From RUG13409 sp045546135 (lineage in GTDB: Bacteria; Bacillota; Clostridia; Peptostreptococcales; Anaerovoracaceae), in the NCBI GenBank assembly GCA_045546135.1, contig JAZQCD010000024.1, forward strand, positions 1 to 21,369: DNA of 21,369 bases. Reading direction: 5' to 3'. Below, one piece after another: positions 12,770-21,302 of the stretch (its first letter is position 1; each line of letters begins with the position of its first letter). The position numbers and the translations under genes were made by a program. The notes below the pieces were generated by a model, which worked only from the letters and a program-made list of their open reading frames with translations, searched no databases and was not told the DNA's origin.

Positions 12770-13879
12770 ATGCCTAAGATAGTATTAGAAAATGTCAGCA
12801 AGAGATTTGATGATTTCGTAGCTGTAGATAATTTGAATATGGTCATTGAAGACCGCGAATTCATCACTCTTCTCGGACCTTCAGGATGCGGAAAGACCAC
12901 GACTCTCAGAATGATAGCAGGGCTTGAAACACCTACAGAAGGAAAGATCACCATAGGAGACCAGGTAGTATTCGATTCCGAGTCAGGTATCAATGTTTCT
13001 CCTGCAAAAAGAGATATAGGCTTCCTCTTCCAAAACTATGCTCTGTGGCCTCACATGACTGTATATCAGAATATAGCTTTTGGCCTTGAAAACCTCAAAT
13101 GGTCAAAGGAAGCGATAAGGGAAAGAGTGGATGAGATGCTCAAGATGCTCAAGATAGAGCAATTTGAGAAAAGATATCCAAGTGAGCTTTCCGGCGGGCA
13201 GCAGCAAAGAGTCGCCATCGCAAGAACTCTTGCTCCTAAACCAAAAGTCCTGTTCATGGATGAACCTCTGTCAAATCTTGATGCAAAATTAAGACTTGAG
13301 ATGAGAACGGAACTCAAAAGACTTCATGCAGATACGGACTCTACTTTCGTATATGTAACACATGATCAGCTTGAAGCTATGACTTTGGCTACCAGGGTAT
13401 GTCTCATAGAAAACGGAGTCATGCAGCAGTATGCACCTCCTCTTGAAGTGTACAGCGATCCTGCAAATCTCTTTACAGCAGATTTTGTCGGAAATCCGAC
13501 TATGAACTTTATAGAGACGACAGGCAAGGTCCTTGATGAAAGAACTGCAAATATAGAGTTCTTCGGTCATCCGTTCAAGTTCACTGAAAACGAGAAACTT
13601 GGAGAATACAGCGGAGAAGGATTTGTAGTAGGCATCAGGCCTGAGTATGTGGAACTTGAAGAAGGAGAGCTTACGGCAAAGGTCTATGCAACATTACCTG
13701 CCGGTATGGAAACTACAGTCAAACTTCAGATGGGAGATTTCATATTGACATCGGTCAAATTCGGCAATGTGGATTACAGAGTCAATGACGATATGAAATT
13801 CAATATATCAGGTGACGGTGTGATTCTTTTTGACAAGAAGACCGGAAAGAACATAGGAAAAGGTACATTTACTTTATAG
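12770..13879 (+). CDS. ABC importer ATPase with C-terminal regulatory (TOBE-type) domain
   Basis: The 369 residues supply ATP hydrolysis for the importer. All nucleotide-binding motifs are intact: Walker A GPSGCGKTT (36-44), Q-loop Gln88, signature LSGGQ (140-144), Walker B VLFMDE (160-165), D-loop SNLD (168-171) and switch His198. From about 235 a TOBE-like region (FVGNPTMNF, then GIRPEYVEL) matches the PotA/MalK/FbpC group, often involved in regulation or transport coupling. GGAGG before the ATG lies in the end of the permease gene. The substrate is not indicated by this subunit. Organisation binding protein, permease, ATPase completes a self-sufficient importer. Confidence 0.93.
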   Translation: MPKIVLENVSKRFDDFVAVDNLNMVIEDREFITLLGPSGCGKTTTLRMIAGLETPTEGKITIGDQVVFDSESGINVSPAKRDIGFLFQNYALWPHMTVYQNIAFGLENLKWSKEAIRERVDEMLKMLKIEQFEKRYPSELSGGQQQRVAIARTLAPKPKVLFMDEPLSNLDAKLRLEMRTELKRLHADTDSTFVYVTHDQLEAMTLATRVCLIENGVMQQYAPPLEVYSDPANLFTADFVGNPTMNFIETTGKVLDERTANIEFFGHPFKFTENEKLGEYSGEGFVVGIRPEYVELEEGELTAKVYATLPAGMETTVKLQMGDFILTSVKFGNVDYRVNDDMKFNISGDGVILFDKKTGKNIGKGTFTL

Positions 13880-13901
13880 TAAATTAGCTGTTCAGATCCA
13901 A

Positions 13902-13936
13902 AAAGACCCCTTAGGGATGATACCTAAGGGGTCTTT
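13902..13936. terminator. Bidirectional terminator between the ABC operon and pgm
   Basis: AAAGACCCCTTAGG (13902-13915) and CCTAAGGGGTCTTT (13923-13936) form a 14-bp perfect stem with a 7-base loop. The T-run is longer on the minus strand (TTTTT after the stem), so it serves the convergent pgm gene at least as well as the ABC operon. Confidence 0.9.
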
Positions 13937-13948
13937 AGATGCTTAATT

Positions 13949-15619
13949 TTAGGCTTCAAAGAATCTGTCCATAATAGCTTTTCTGCTGAGGTAATTCTTT
14001 TCTGCTTCTTCTTTTGTCCTTGCTTTTGTGCTGTAATAGACTTTGATCTGAGGTTCTGTGCCGGAAGGTCTTACTGCCATCCAGGAACCGTCTTCAAAGA
14101 AGAATTTGAGAACGTCAGATGCAGGAAGTCCGTCGATTCCGGGCGCATAATCCTTGATCTCTGAAATGCCGGGAAGGAGGTAACGTCCTTCTGCTCTGAG
14201 TTTTGCAGAAAGGGCTTTCATCTTGTCTGCGCCTTCTTTACCTTTGAATACATAGTTATCAAGGCTGTCAAGATAGAAACCGTATTCTTCATGGATCCTG
14301 TCCATTACATCTCCGAGAGTAAGTCCGCGTTTTTTGTAATATGCGCAAGCAGAGCAAAGGGTCAGGATCGCAAAGGCAGCACATTTATCTCTTACATAGC
14401 TTCCGGAAAGGAAACCATAGCTTTCTTCGCATCCGAAGAGGAAATTCATGTTGCTGTCATCCTGATATTTTGTCATCAGGTCTCCGATGAATTTGAAACC
14501 GGTCAGGACCTTGAAGGTCTGAATTCCGTTTGCTTTTGCAATATCTGATGCAAGTTCTCCTGAGACTATGGTAGTCACGAAGAACGGTCCCTTTGGCATG
14601 GAGCCTTTATTTCTTTCAGCTATATAGTAGAGTAGGAGAGCTCCTATAGAGTTTCCGTCAAGGAATTCGAGTTTGCCGTTGTGCCTTATTGCGACGCCTG
14701 CTCTGTCAGCATCAGGGTCAGAACCAACGGCTATATCTGCTCCTATTTCTTCTCCGAGTTTCATTACCATTTCCATGGATGGCTCGTTGCCCGGGTTTGG
14801 AGATTTGACTGTCGGGAAGTTGCCGTCAGGCTCTTCTTGCTCTTTTACGCAGGTCACATTAGCAAATCCTGCATCCCTTAAGACTCTTCTTACAGTAATG
14901 TTTCCGCTTCCGTGAAGTGCTGTATATGCCACCTTTAATTTTGCATTCTCTGTAAGCTCCATTGGAGGAACTGCGTTCCTTACTTCCTTTGAATATGCTG
15001 CAAGAACGTCATCCCCTATATATTTGAGAAGTCCTACAGATACTGCTTTTTCTTCTGTTGTGGTCATAGCTTCAGTAACAGAGATAGAATTGACCTTTGC
15101 TATGACAGCATCTGCATCTTCGGGCAAAAGCTGGCATCCGGTCTCATCATATGCCTTGTATCCGTTATATTCTTTTGGATTGTGGCTGGCAGTTATGACT
15201 ACTCCTCCTACGCAGTTATAGTATCTGACTGCAAAGGAAAGAAGGGGCGTTGCAGAAACGAAAGTAAAAAGATATACAGGTATGCCGTTTGCTGTGAATG
15301 CAAGAGCAGCTTCTTTAGCATAATCTGCCGAATTGTTTCTCGTATCATAGGCTATGGCAACTCCACGCCATACATTCGTTCCATACTTTTCTATAAGGAA
15401 CTTGGCAAAACCGTTGCTTGCTTTCCTTACGTTATATTTGTTGATCCTGTTTGAACCTATGCCCATGATACCGCGAAGTCCGCCTGTACCGAATTCAAGT
15501 TCCTTGTAGAATCTGTCTTCGATCTCTTTTTCATCGGTCAAAAGAGCAAGTTCTTTTCTGTCAGCTTCATCAAAGCAAGGGTCATTTTTCCAAAGCTCAT
15601 AAGTTTCTCTGTAATCCAT
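13949..15619 (-). CDS. pgm: Phosphoglucomutase / phosphomannomutase
   Basis: It interconverts glucose 1-phosphate and glucose 6-phosphate (some relatives also use mannose phosphates), linking glycolysis to cell-wall and glycogen precursors. With the chosen start it has 556 residues, normal for the large alpha-phosphohexomutase family. TASHNP (143-148) holds the phosphorylated Ser145. The metal loop GSDPDADRAG, the sugar-specificity loop GCEESYGF and the C-terminal phosphate loop RPSGTEPQIKVY follow in order. GGAG six bases before the ATG at 15619 supports this start; an upstream ATG at 15631 has a weaker site, and one at 15682 would overlap the pgi stop. It lies 37 bases after pgi in a two-gene minus-strand operon. 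Exact hexose preference cannot be read. Confidence 0.93.
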   Translation of the reverse strand: MDYRETYELWKNDPCFDEADRKELALLTDEKEIEDRFYKELEFGTGGLRGIMGIGSNRINKYNVRKASNGFAKFLIEKYGTNVWRGVAIAYDTRNNSADYAKEAALAFTANGIPVYLFTFVSATPLLSFAVRYYNCVGGVVITASHNPKEYNGYKAYDETGCQLLPEDADAVIAKVNSISVTEAMTTTEEKAVSVGLLKYIGDDVLAAYSKEVRNAVPPMELTENAKLKVAYTALHGSGNITVRRVLRDAGFANVTCVKEQEEPDGNFPTVKSPNPGNEPSMEMVMKLGEEIGADIAVGSDPDADRAGVAIRHNGKLEFLDGNSIGALLLYYIAERNKGSMPKGPFFVTTIVSGELASDIAKANGIQTFKVLTGFKFIGDLMTKYQDDSNMNFLFGCEESYGFLSGSYVRDKCAAFAILTLCSACAYYKKRGLTLGDVMDRIHEEYGFYLDSLDNYVFKGKEGADKMKALSAKLRAEGRYLLPGISEIKDYAPGIDGLPASDVLKFFFEDGSWMAVRPSGTEPQIKVYYSTKARTKEEAEKNYLSRKAIMDRFFEA

Positions 15620-15656
15620 AATATTCTCCATTCTTCTTTTTATGCAGAAAATATAT

Positions 15657-16937
15657 CTATTTATTCTTTCCGAGAAGTGCAAACATGTTTGACTTGTATG
15701 CTTCTACTCCGGGTTGATCAAAGGGATTGACGCCTGACATGATGGCTGATATCCCGCATGCAGCCTCAAAGAAGAATATGAGCTGGCCAAGGTCTTCTAC
15801 TCCTTGTCTTTCTGCTCTTACTTCAAGACACGGAACGCCGCCGTCCACATGGGCTTTCTTTACACCATCTCTTGCAGCATTGTATATCTGATCGTAGTTC
15901 TTTCCTGCAAGATAGTTGAGTCCGTCAAGGTTTTCTTCTGAAAATGGAACTGTCAGGACATCGTCTACATATTCAAAACTGAGTCCTGTCTCAAAGAGCA
16001 TGCGTTCGCCTTCTTGAATGTACTGTCCCATGGAATGAAGGTCTGCAGTGTATACTACAGATGCAGGGAATATGCCTTTTCCGTCTTTTCCTTCTGATTC
16101 TCCGTAGAGTTGTTTCCACCATTCTCCAAAGAACCTTACGCTCTCTGACGGAACAGAAAGCACCTCCACTTTCTTTCCGCTCTCGTAGACAGCCTGCCTT
16201 AAAGCAGCATAAAGAAGAGCAGGATTGTCATCGGATTCATTCATGCAATGATCCTTTGCTTCTGCTGCGCCTACAAGGATAGCATCTGTGTCAATGCCTG
16301 CTGCTGCTAGTGGAAGCAGACCAACAGCAGTAAGGACGCTGTATCTGCCACCAACATTATCAGGTACTACAAAGGTCTCATAACCTTCAGCTGAAGAAAG
16401 AGTCTTTAAAGCTCCCTTTTTTGCGTCAGTAGTAGCTATGATCCTTTTTGCTGCTTCTTCCTTGCCGTAGACTTCTTCCATGTATTTTTTAAGGATCCTG
16501 AAAGCTACTGCAGGTTCAAGAGTTGTACCTGATTTTGAAATGACATTTACATAAAGGCTCTTTCCTTTGACAAGTTCAAGGACCTGGAGCACGTCTGCAG
16601 CATTTATGCCATTACCAAGGAAGTATACTTTCGGACCTTTTCTGTTTGTCTCATTAAATCTCTGGGAATAGATGAATTCAGTCGCAGCTCTTGCGCCTAA
16701 GTAGGACCCTCCTATACCGATCACGATGAGAGCTTCTGCGTCATCAAAGATCCTTTTTCCGCATGCTTTGACTCTTGCATATTCTTCTGAGTTTATATAT
16801 TCAGGAAGGTCGAGCCAGCCTAGATAACCGTTTCCTTTGCAGCTTCCGTCTTTTAATGACCTAAGCGCAGTTTTTGCTTTCTCAATATCCGGTCTGATGC
16901 CAAAAGGCTCAAGACCATCAGTAAGTATTTTTATCAT
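15657..16937 (-). CDS. pgi: Glucose-6-phosphate isomerase
   Basis: It interconverts glucose 6-phosphate and fructose 6-phosphate in the cytoplasm. The 426 residues fit the shorter Firmicute form. VIGIGGSYLGARA (about 72-84), ISKSGTTLEP (about 133-142) for the phosphate, GGRYSVLTAVGLLP (about 196-209) and the C-terminal signature NPFDQPGVEAYK (about 406-417) are all present. GAAGAGGAAAG precedes the ATG on the minus strand. It is first in an operon with pgm, together covering the entry of glucose phosphates. The intergenic region upstream is shared with the divergent nucleotide pyrophosphatase gene. Confidence 0.97.
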   Translation of the reverse strand: MIKILTDGLEPFGIRPDIEKAKTALRSLKDGSCKGNGYLGWLDLPEYINSEEYARVKACGKRIFDDAEALIVIGIGGSYLGARAATEFIYSQRFNETNRKGPKVYFLGNGINAADVLQVLELVKGKSLYVNVISKSGTTLEPAVAFRILKKYMEEVYGKEEAAKRIIATTDAKKGALKTLSSAEGYETFVVPDNVGGRYSVLTAVGLLPLAAAGIDTDAILVGAAEAKDHCMNESDDNPALLYAALRQAVYESGKKVEVLSVPSESVRFFGEWWKQLYGESEGKDGKGIFPASVVYTADLHSMGQYIQEGERMLFETGLSFEYVDDVLTVPFSEENLDGLNYLAGKNYDQIYNAARDGVKKAHVDGGVPCLEVRAERQGVEDLGQLIFFFEAACGISAIMSGVNPFDQPGVEAYKSNMFALLGKNK

Positions 16938-16972
16938 TTTTTCTTTCCTCTTCGAATCTTAGTTTGAACAGC

Positions 16973-17001
16973 ATATCACCATAAAGTCACAAACCGGTCA
17001 C
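16973..17001 (-). promoter_or_regulatory. Possible promoter of pgi-pgm
   Basis: On the minus strand GTGACC, a 17-base spacer and TGATAT preceded by TGG (extended -10). Both hexamers deviate from consensus, so this is a tentative assignment. Confidence 0.4.
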
Positions 17002-17043
17002 ATGTTCCGTGATATACTTAAAATGGTTTAGGGACGATTTATA

Positions 17044-17052
17044 TGGTATACT
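17044..17052 (+). promoter_or_regulatory. Extended -10 promoter of the rdgB-dac genes
   Basis: TGGTATACT is a TGn-extended -10 element. A weak TGGTTT (17024-17029) stands at -35. The start site would be near 17059, about 30 bases before the gene. Confidence 0.55.
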
Positions 17053-17090
17053 GTATCAACATCACATTATATCATACTTAGAGGCAGAAA

Positions 17091-17672
17091 ATGAAAATAA
17101 TAGCAGCAACAAAAAACAAAGGTAAGATGGCCGAACTCGATTCCATATTAAGAGATTATGACATAGAGCTCATATCCTGGGATGAAGCAGGCCTAGGAGA
17201 TCTTGAAATAGAGGAAAACGGTTCAACTTGCGAGGAGAATTCATATATAAAGGCAAAGACCATTTGCGACATGACAGGAAAGGCTGCACTTGCAGATGAT
17301 ACAGGCCTTTTCGTAGATGCTGCAGACGGAGAACCGGGTATCAACTCCGCAAGATATGCGGGTGAGCACGGAAACGATGCTGCAAACAGAGCAAAACTAC
17401 TTAAAAGGCTCGAGGGAGTTCCCTATGAAAAAAGGACTGCAAAGTTCGTTACGGTCATCACAGTAGTCTACCCAGGCGGAAGAAAAAAGGTGGCAAGGGG
17501 CGAGTGCCAGGGACACATAACCGAAAAGGAAATAGGGGAAAGAGGCTTTGGCTATGACAGCATATTCATCCCTGATGGACATGAAGAGACCTTCGCCCAG
17601 CTTCCCATCGAATACAAAAATTCATTAAGTCATAGACATGCTGCTCTTCTTAAACTGACGGAGATACTATGA
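17091..17672 (+). CDS. rdgB: Non-canonical purine NTP pyrophosphatase (XTP/dITP)
   Basis: It hydrolyses XTP, ITP and dITP to their monophosphates and pyrophosphate, keeping deaminated purines out of nucleic acids. The 193 residues match the HAM1/RdgB family. ATKNKGKMAEL (6-16) is the N-terminal nucleotide loop, ADDTGLFVDA (residues 67-76) has the catalytic Asp pair, and GFGYDSIFIPDG (about 151-162) and the final SHRHAALLKL complete the site. Note TFAQLPIEYKNSLSHR in place of the more common TFAELSxEEKNxISHR, a mild variation. AGAGG precedes the ATG. The stop overlaps the next start (ATGA), so the carboxypeptidase is translationally coupled. Confidence 0.95.
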   Translation: MKIIAATKNKGKMAELDSILRDYDIELISWDEAGLGDLEIEENGSTCEENSYIKAKTICDMTGKAALADDTGLFVDAADGEPGINSARYAGEHGNDAANRAKLLKRLEGVPYEKRTAKFVTVITVVYPGGRKKVARGECQGHITEKEIGERGFGYDSIFIPDGHEETFAQLPIEYKNSLSHRHAALLKLTEIL

Positions 17673-19123
17673 AGAAATTTATCAGTTTTGTTTTGATATT
17701 ATGCTTCATATTGTCTTCTTCTGTCTTTTGCTATGGCTCAGGCTTTGACGGTGATCTTTGGACCGACACCTATGTGGTCGTGGATATCAGGACCGGAGAT
17801 GTCCTTCTTGAAAGCAATTCAAATGAGAGGATGTATCCTGCAAGTCTTACAAAAATGATGACGGCCATACTCGCTTATGAATATTTTACTAAGCAAAATA
17901 CAGGCCTTCAGACCATGGTCTATGCAGATTCAGAGGCTGTGGAAGTCGAACCTACAAAGTTCGGTCTTAAGGTTGGAGAGGAAATGACTGTAGATGAGGC
18001 CATAAATATAATGATGCTCATCTCAGCTAACGACATAGCCATAATGCTTGGGAAAGCCATAGGCGGAACTACGGAGAATTTTGCAAGGCTCATGAACAAA
18101 AAGGCCGAAGAGATAGGCCTTGCATCGACACATTTCGTTACGCCCAACGGTCTTCATGACGATGATCACTATTCAACTGCGGCAGACCTTGCAAAGCTTG
18201 CTCTTTATCTTCTTGATAACGAATATCTTGCAGGCGTAGTAGCCCAGAGCACCTATGATTATCAGGCTACGAACAGACATGACAGTGGAACTGTAAAATC
18301 AACTAATCTTCTTTACAGCGATGAAGTGAGCGTTTACGTGGGCAATATGCTCACAAAGACAAAGTACACAAGAGGTACAGTATTCGGTGTCAAGACAGGA
18401 ACTACTCCTGAGGCAGGCGGGTGCCTTGCAGCGGCTGTTCAAAGAGACCTTACCAAGGTCCTCATCATAATACTCAATTCAAGATACGGAGACAGTTACC
18501 AGATAGAAAGGTATGCTGATGCTCATAAACTCCTTGACTGGACTTTTGATAACTACAGGACTCAGGAAGTCTTTAAAGCAGGTGACTCCTACGGCATAAT
18601 GAAGGTCAAAAGGGGTGAGTTCAATAAGGTCGAGACTGTCCTTTCCAAAGACGTGCTGATGACTCTTCCTGCAAACACACAGGAAGGATATGTTACATCT
18701 GAGTACACCTTAGACGAAAATATTACTGCACCTTTTGAAGAGGGCACAGTAGTAGGAAAACTGAGTGTCTACGAGGATGGCAAGCTTTTTGGAGAATATG
18801 ATATAGTTACTGCAAAAGCTGTTGCAGAGGGCGGTATATTATCCATTTTCGGAATAGAAGATGCAGTAGCGCACAAGATATTCAGGACTGCAGGACTCAT
18901 TATTCTTGTCATTGTTATATTGCTTCTTATCCTCTTTGCAATAAGGACTTACAACAAGAAAAAAGCAAAGAGAAGAAAAGCTGAGCGTGCAAGAAAAAAA
19001 GCAGCCCTTGAAGCAAAAAGAAGAGCTGAATGGGGAGACCGCTACGACGAAGAAATGGCCAGGCTCAAGGCTGAAAAAGAAAAACCGGTCATAGAATATA
19101 TTTACGAAAAGGATGACAAATAG
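17669..19123 (+). CDS. D-alanyl-D-alanine carboxypeptidase, membrane-anchored
   Basis: A low-molecular-mass penicillin-binding protein that trims the terminal D-Ala from peptidoglycan stem peptides outside the membrane. The 484 residues start with a signal peptide (1-24). The serine active site is complete: SLTK (Ser59, Lys62), SAN (119-121) and KTG (242-244). A beta-rich PBP5-like C-terminal domain follows. The gene ends unusually: a transmembrane helix (about 409-430) and then a long Lys/Arg/Glu-rich cytoplasmic tail of about 55 residues, in place of the amphipathic anchor of Escherichia coli PBP5. The precise paralogue (DacA, DacB, DacF type) cannot be assigned. Its four-base overlap with the pyrophosphatase gene shows a shared transcript. 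Confidence 0.92.
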   Translation: MKKFISFVLILCFILSSSVFCYGSGFDGDLWTDTYVVVDIRTGDVLLESNSNERMYPASLTKMMTAILAYEYFTKQNTGLQTMVYADSEAVEVEPTKFGLKVGEEMTVDEAINIMMLISANDIAIMLGKAIGGTTENFARLMNKKAEEIGLASTHFVTPNGLHDDDHYSTAADLAKLALYLLDNEYLAGVVAQSTYDYQATNRHDSGTVKSTNLLYSDEVSVYVGNMLTKTKYTRGTVFGVKTGTTPEAGGCLAAAVQRDLTKVLIIILNSRYGDSYQIERYADAHKLLDWTFDNYRTQEVFKAGDSYGIMKVKRGEFNKVETVLSKDVLMTLPANTQEGYVTSEYTLDENITAPFEEGTVVGKLSVYEDGKLFGEYDIVTAKAVAEGGILSIFGIEDAVAHKIFRTAGLIILVIVILLLILFAIRTYNKKKAKRRKAERARKKAALEAKRRAEWGDRYDEEMARLKAEKEKPVIEYIYEKDDK

Positions 19124-19156
19124 GGTCTTAGGGACCATATGTAGGAACAGAAGCAA

Positions 19157-20992
19157 GTGTTTGATATAAAGGAAGAACTGAAAAAACTGCCTGACAGCCC
19201 CGGCGTATATATCCACAAGGATGAGTTCGGGCAGGTCATATATGTTGGAAAGGCCATATCGCTGAGAAAGCGTGTGCGTCAATATTTTCAGTCGCCCGAA
19301 AATCAGACGCCTAAAACAAGAGAACTCGTTAAACACATAGTTGAGTTCGAGCATATAAATACTGGATCTGAAATGGAAGCGCTCATACTTGAGTGCAATC
19401 TGATAAAGAAATATCAGCCCAAGTACAACATACTTTTAAGGGATGACAAGACTTATCCGTATATAAAGGTGACTATGGGCGAAGAATTCCCAAGGATACT
19501 CAAGTGCAGAAAAGTAGTCAATGACAGCAGCAAATACTTCGGTCCCTACGCAAGCAACTGGGCTACGAACGAGATAATAGACCTGCTCAATTCCGTATAC
19601 AGCCTAAAGCGCTGCAGTGCGCAGAAATTCGATAAGGATTTCAAACCCTGTCTTAATTATCACATTCATCAATGCAGAGGTCTTTGTACGGGGAACGTTT
19701 CAAGGGACGAGTATATGAAGATCATAGACGATGTCCTTGAGTTTCTGTCAGGAAAGAACAGGGATCTTAGGTCCAAACTGGAAGAAAAGATGAACAAAGC
19801 ATCAGATGAACTCAGGTTTGAGGATGCTGCAGAGATCAGGGACCAGATCGCTGCCATAGATACTATATCTGAAAAACAAAGAGTAGTACTCAGCAAACCT
19901 GAAAACCTCGACATACTCATGCCTGTAAGCGGACTTTCAGGAGATCATATTCTTTTGTTCACCGTAAGAGACGGAAGACTTTCCGGAAGAGAAAGCTTCT
20001 TCATGGGTGACGAAAAGGATGAGGGCAAGGCTCATCTCATATCGGAATTCATTAAGCAGTACTATTTCTCAAACGTCATGATACCCAAAGAAATACTGCT
20101 TTCAGAGGATGCTGAGGATAAGGAACTTCTCGAAGAATGGCTTTCAGATCAAAGGGGAAGCAAAGTAAGGATCTTTGTCCCGGAAAGAGGCGAAAAGAGG
20201 GCTCTTATGGAAGTCGTCAAGAAAGATGCATTCATGATGCTTTCTGATATCGACGCTATAGCTCAAAGGGAAATGGAAAAGACAGAGGCTGTGACAAGGA
20301 GTCTGATCTCGGTCTTTGGAGAAGATCTCGGAAGATGCATACACAGAGTGGAAAGCTACGATATTTCCAACATGAACGGTATGGACAGCGTAGGTGGAAT
20401 GGTAGTCTTTGAAGACGGCAAGCCTGTAAGGAGAGATTACAGAAGATTCAAGATAAAGACCATAGAAGGGCAAGATGATACAGGTTCCCTTATGGAAGTC
20501 CTATTCAGGCGTTTCACAAGAGCAAAGGAGGGAGATCCGGGCTTTGCAAAGCTCCCTGATGCGATCTTTATGGACGGAGGCCTTGGGCAGGTACATGCTG
20601 CTCAGGATGTACTCGCTGCACTTAAACTTGACATACCTGTAGCCGGAATGGTCAAAGACGATAAGCACAGGACAAGAGCTCTTCTTTGGCAGGATGTAGA
20701 GACACCACTTAGGGGTCACTCCGAATTATTCGCATACTGCGGAGCTATACAGGAAGAAGTCCACAGATTTGCTATCGAGTATCACAGAAGTCTTAGGAAC
20801 AAGTCCCTTTCAAAGTCGGTCCTTGATAACATCGAAGGCGTTGGAGAAAAGAGAAAAACTGCTCTTCTTGCAAAGTTCGGAAGCATAGATAATATCAGAA
20901 AAGCTACCGTATATGAGATAGCTGAGACTGAAGGTATGAACCAAAGAGTTGCAGAAACTGTAGCTGATTATTTTGCAAAAGAAAAGAAATAA
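19157..20992 (+). CDS. uvrC: Excinuclease ABC subunit C
   Basis: It makes the two incisions around bulky DNA lesions after UvrA and UvrB mark them. The 611 residues match the family. A GIY-YIG domain for the 3' cut opens the protein (PGVYIH near 15-20, VIYVGKA near 27-33). A UVR domain that contacts UvrB lies near 200-236 (FEDAAEIRDQI). The RNase H-like domain for the 5' cut includes ESYDISNMNGMDSVGGMVVF (near 396-415) and the C-terminus has tandem helix-hairpin-helix motifs (IEGVGEKRKTALLAKFG, near 560-576). The start is GTG at 19157 with a modest AGGAA site; the downstream sequence is typical for the N-terminus. A short gap separates it from the carboxypeptidase gene, so they may share a transcript. 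Confidence 0.96.
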   Translation: MFDIKEELKKLPDSPGVYIHKDEFGQVIYVGKAISLRKRVRQYFQSPENQTPKTRELVKHIVEFEHINTGSEMEALILECNLIKKYQPKYNILLRDDKTYPYIKVTMGEEFPRILKCRKVVNDSSKYFGPYASNWATNEIIDLLNSVYSLKRCSAQKFDKDFKPCLNYHIHQCRGLCTGNVSRDEYMKIIDDVLEFLSGKNRDLRSKLEEKMNKASDELRFEDAAEIRDQIAAIDTISEKQRVVLSKPENLDILMPVSGLSGDHILLFTVRDGRLSGRESFFMGDEKDEGKAHLISEFIKQYYFSNVMIPKEILLSEDAEDKELLEEWLSDQRGSKVRIFVPERGEKRALMEVVKKDAFMMLSDIDAIAQREMEKTEAVTRSLISVFGEDLGRCIHRVESYDISNMNGMDSVGGMVVFEDGKPVRRDYRRFKIKTIEGQDDTGSLMEVLFRRFTRAKEGDPGFAKLPDAIFMDGGLGQVHAAQDVLAALKLDIPVAGMVKDDKHRTRALLWQDVETPLRGHSELFAYCGAIQEEVHRFAIEYHRSLRNKSLSKSVLDNIEGVGEKRKTALLAKFGSIDNIRKATVYEIAETEGMNQRVAETVADYFAKEKK

Positions 20993-21037
20993 AACGCTCA
21001 CGCCTTCACAGGTTCGCCTCCTGTCTATCATATGCAC

Positions 21038-21075
21038 AAATAAAAACGCTCACCTAACGGTGAGCATCTTTATTT
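21038..21075. terminator. Bidirectional terminator between uvrC and tRNA-Leu
   Basis: GCTCACC (21048-21054) and GGTGAGC (21059-21065) with a TAAC loop; the outer AAATAAA (21038-21044) also pairs with TTTATTT (21069-21075). On the minus strand the stem is followed by GTTTTTATTT, a good terminator for tRNA-Leu; on the plus strand the tail ATCTTTATTT is weaker. The segment 20993-21037 before it holds only a small stem (ACAGG with CCTGT) and no gene; AAAACGCTCAC occurs at 20991 and again at 21043. Confidence 0.85.
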
Positions 21076-21160
21076 GGTGCAGGTAACAGGAGTCGGACCT
21101 GCATGAGCGTAGCTCACACGGACCTGGACCGTGCGCGTCTGCCAATTCCGCCATACGTGC
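21075..21160 (-). tRNA. tRNA-Leu, anticodon CAG, with non-canonical positions
   Basis: On the minus strand the D-arm (TGGCGGAATTGGCAGACGC), a long class II variable arm (GAGC-TAC-GCTC) and an encoded CCA are typical of leucine tRNA. The anticodon stem is CACGG/CCGTG with anticodon CAG at plus 21124-21126. Three positions are unusual. The base before the anticodon is C33 where U33 is nearly universal (loop TCCAGGT). The T-loop reads TCCGACT, so position 55 is C where U is expected. The acceptor pair GCACGTA/TACCTGC has a C4-C69 mismatch. It may be decaying or a pseudogene, although its promoter is strong. Confidence 0.82.
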
Positions 21161-21177
21161 TCAAACAACTGAAATAT

Positions 21178-21206
21178 ATAATACACACATGTGCGGGAAA
21201 TGTCAA
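21178..21206 (-). promoter_or_regulatory. Strong promoter of tRNA-Leu
   Basis: On the minus strand TTGACA, a 17-base spacer and TATTAT, one base from consensus. The start site is near 21171, about 10 bases before the tRNA 5' end. Confidence 0.85.
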
Positions 21207-21240
21207 TAAAAAAATTCGGTTTTCCCGCGCTCTTCCACTC

Positions 21241-21269
21241 TTGCCGGACAGCAACGGCAGTGATATGAT
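21241..21269 (+). promoter_or_regulatory. Possible promoter of the partial nucleotidyltransferase gene
   Basis: TTGCCG (21241-21246), a 17-base spacer and TATGAT (21264-21269), with TGA before it giving a TGn-extended -10. The predicted start is near 21275, about 28 bases before the gene. Confidence 0.55.
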
Positions 21270-21302
21270 CCCGGCGTGAAAAACGGAAAAGGAGCGGAGG
21301 AC

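Noticed and set aside
15620..15682. Extended N-terminus of pgm from ATG 15682
   Set aside because: It would overlap the end of pgi and lacks a ribosome site; the ATG at 15619 has GGAG in place and begins at the conserved family start.
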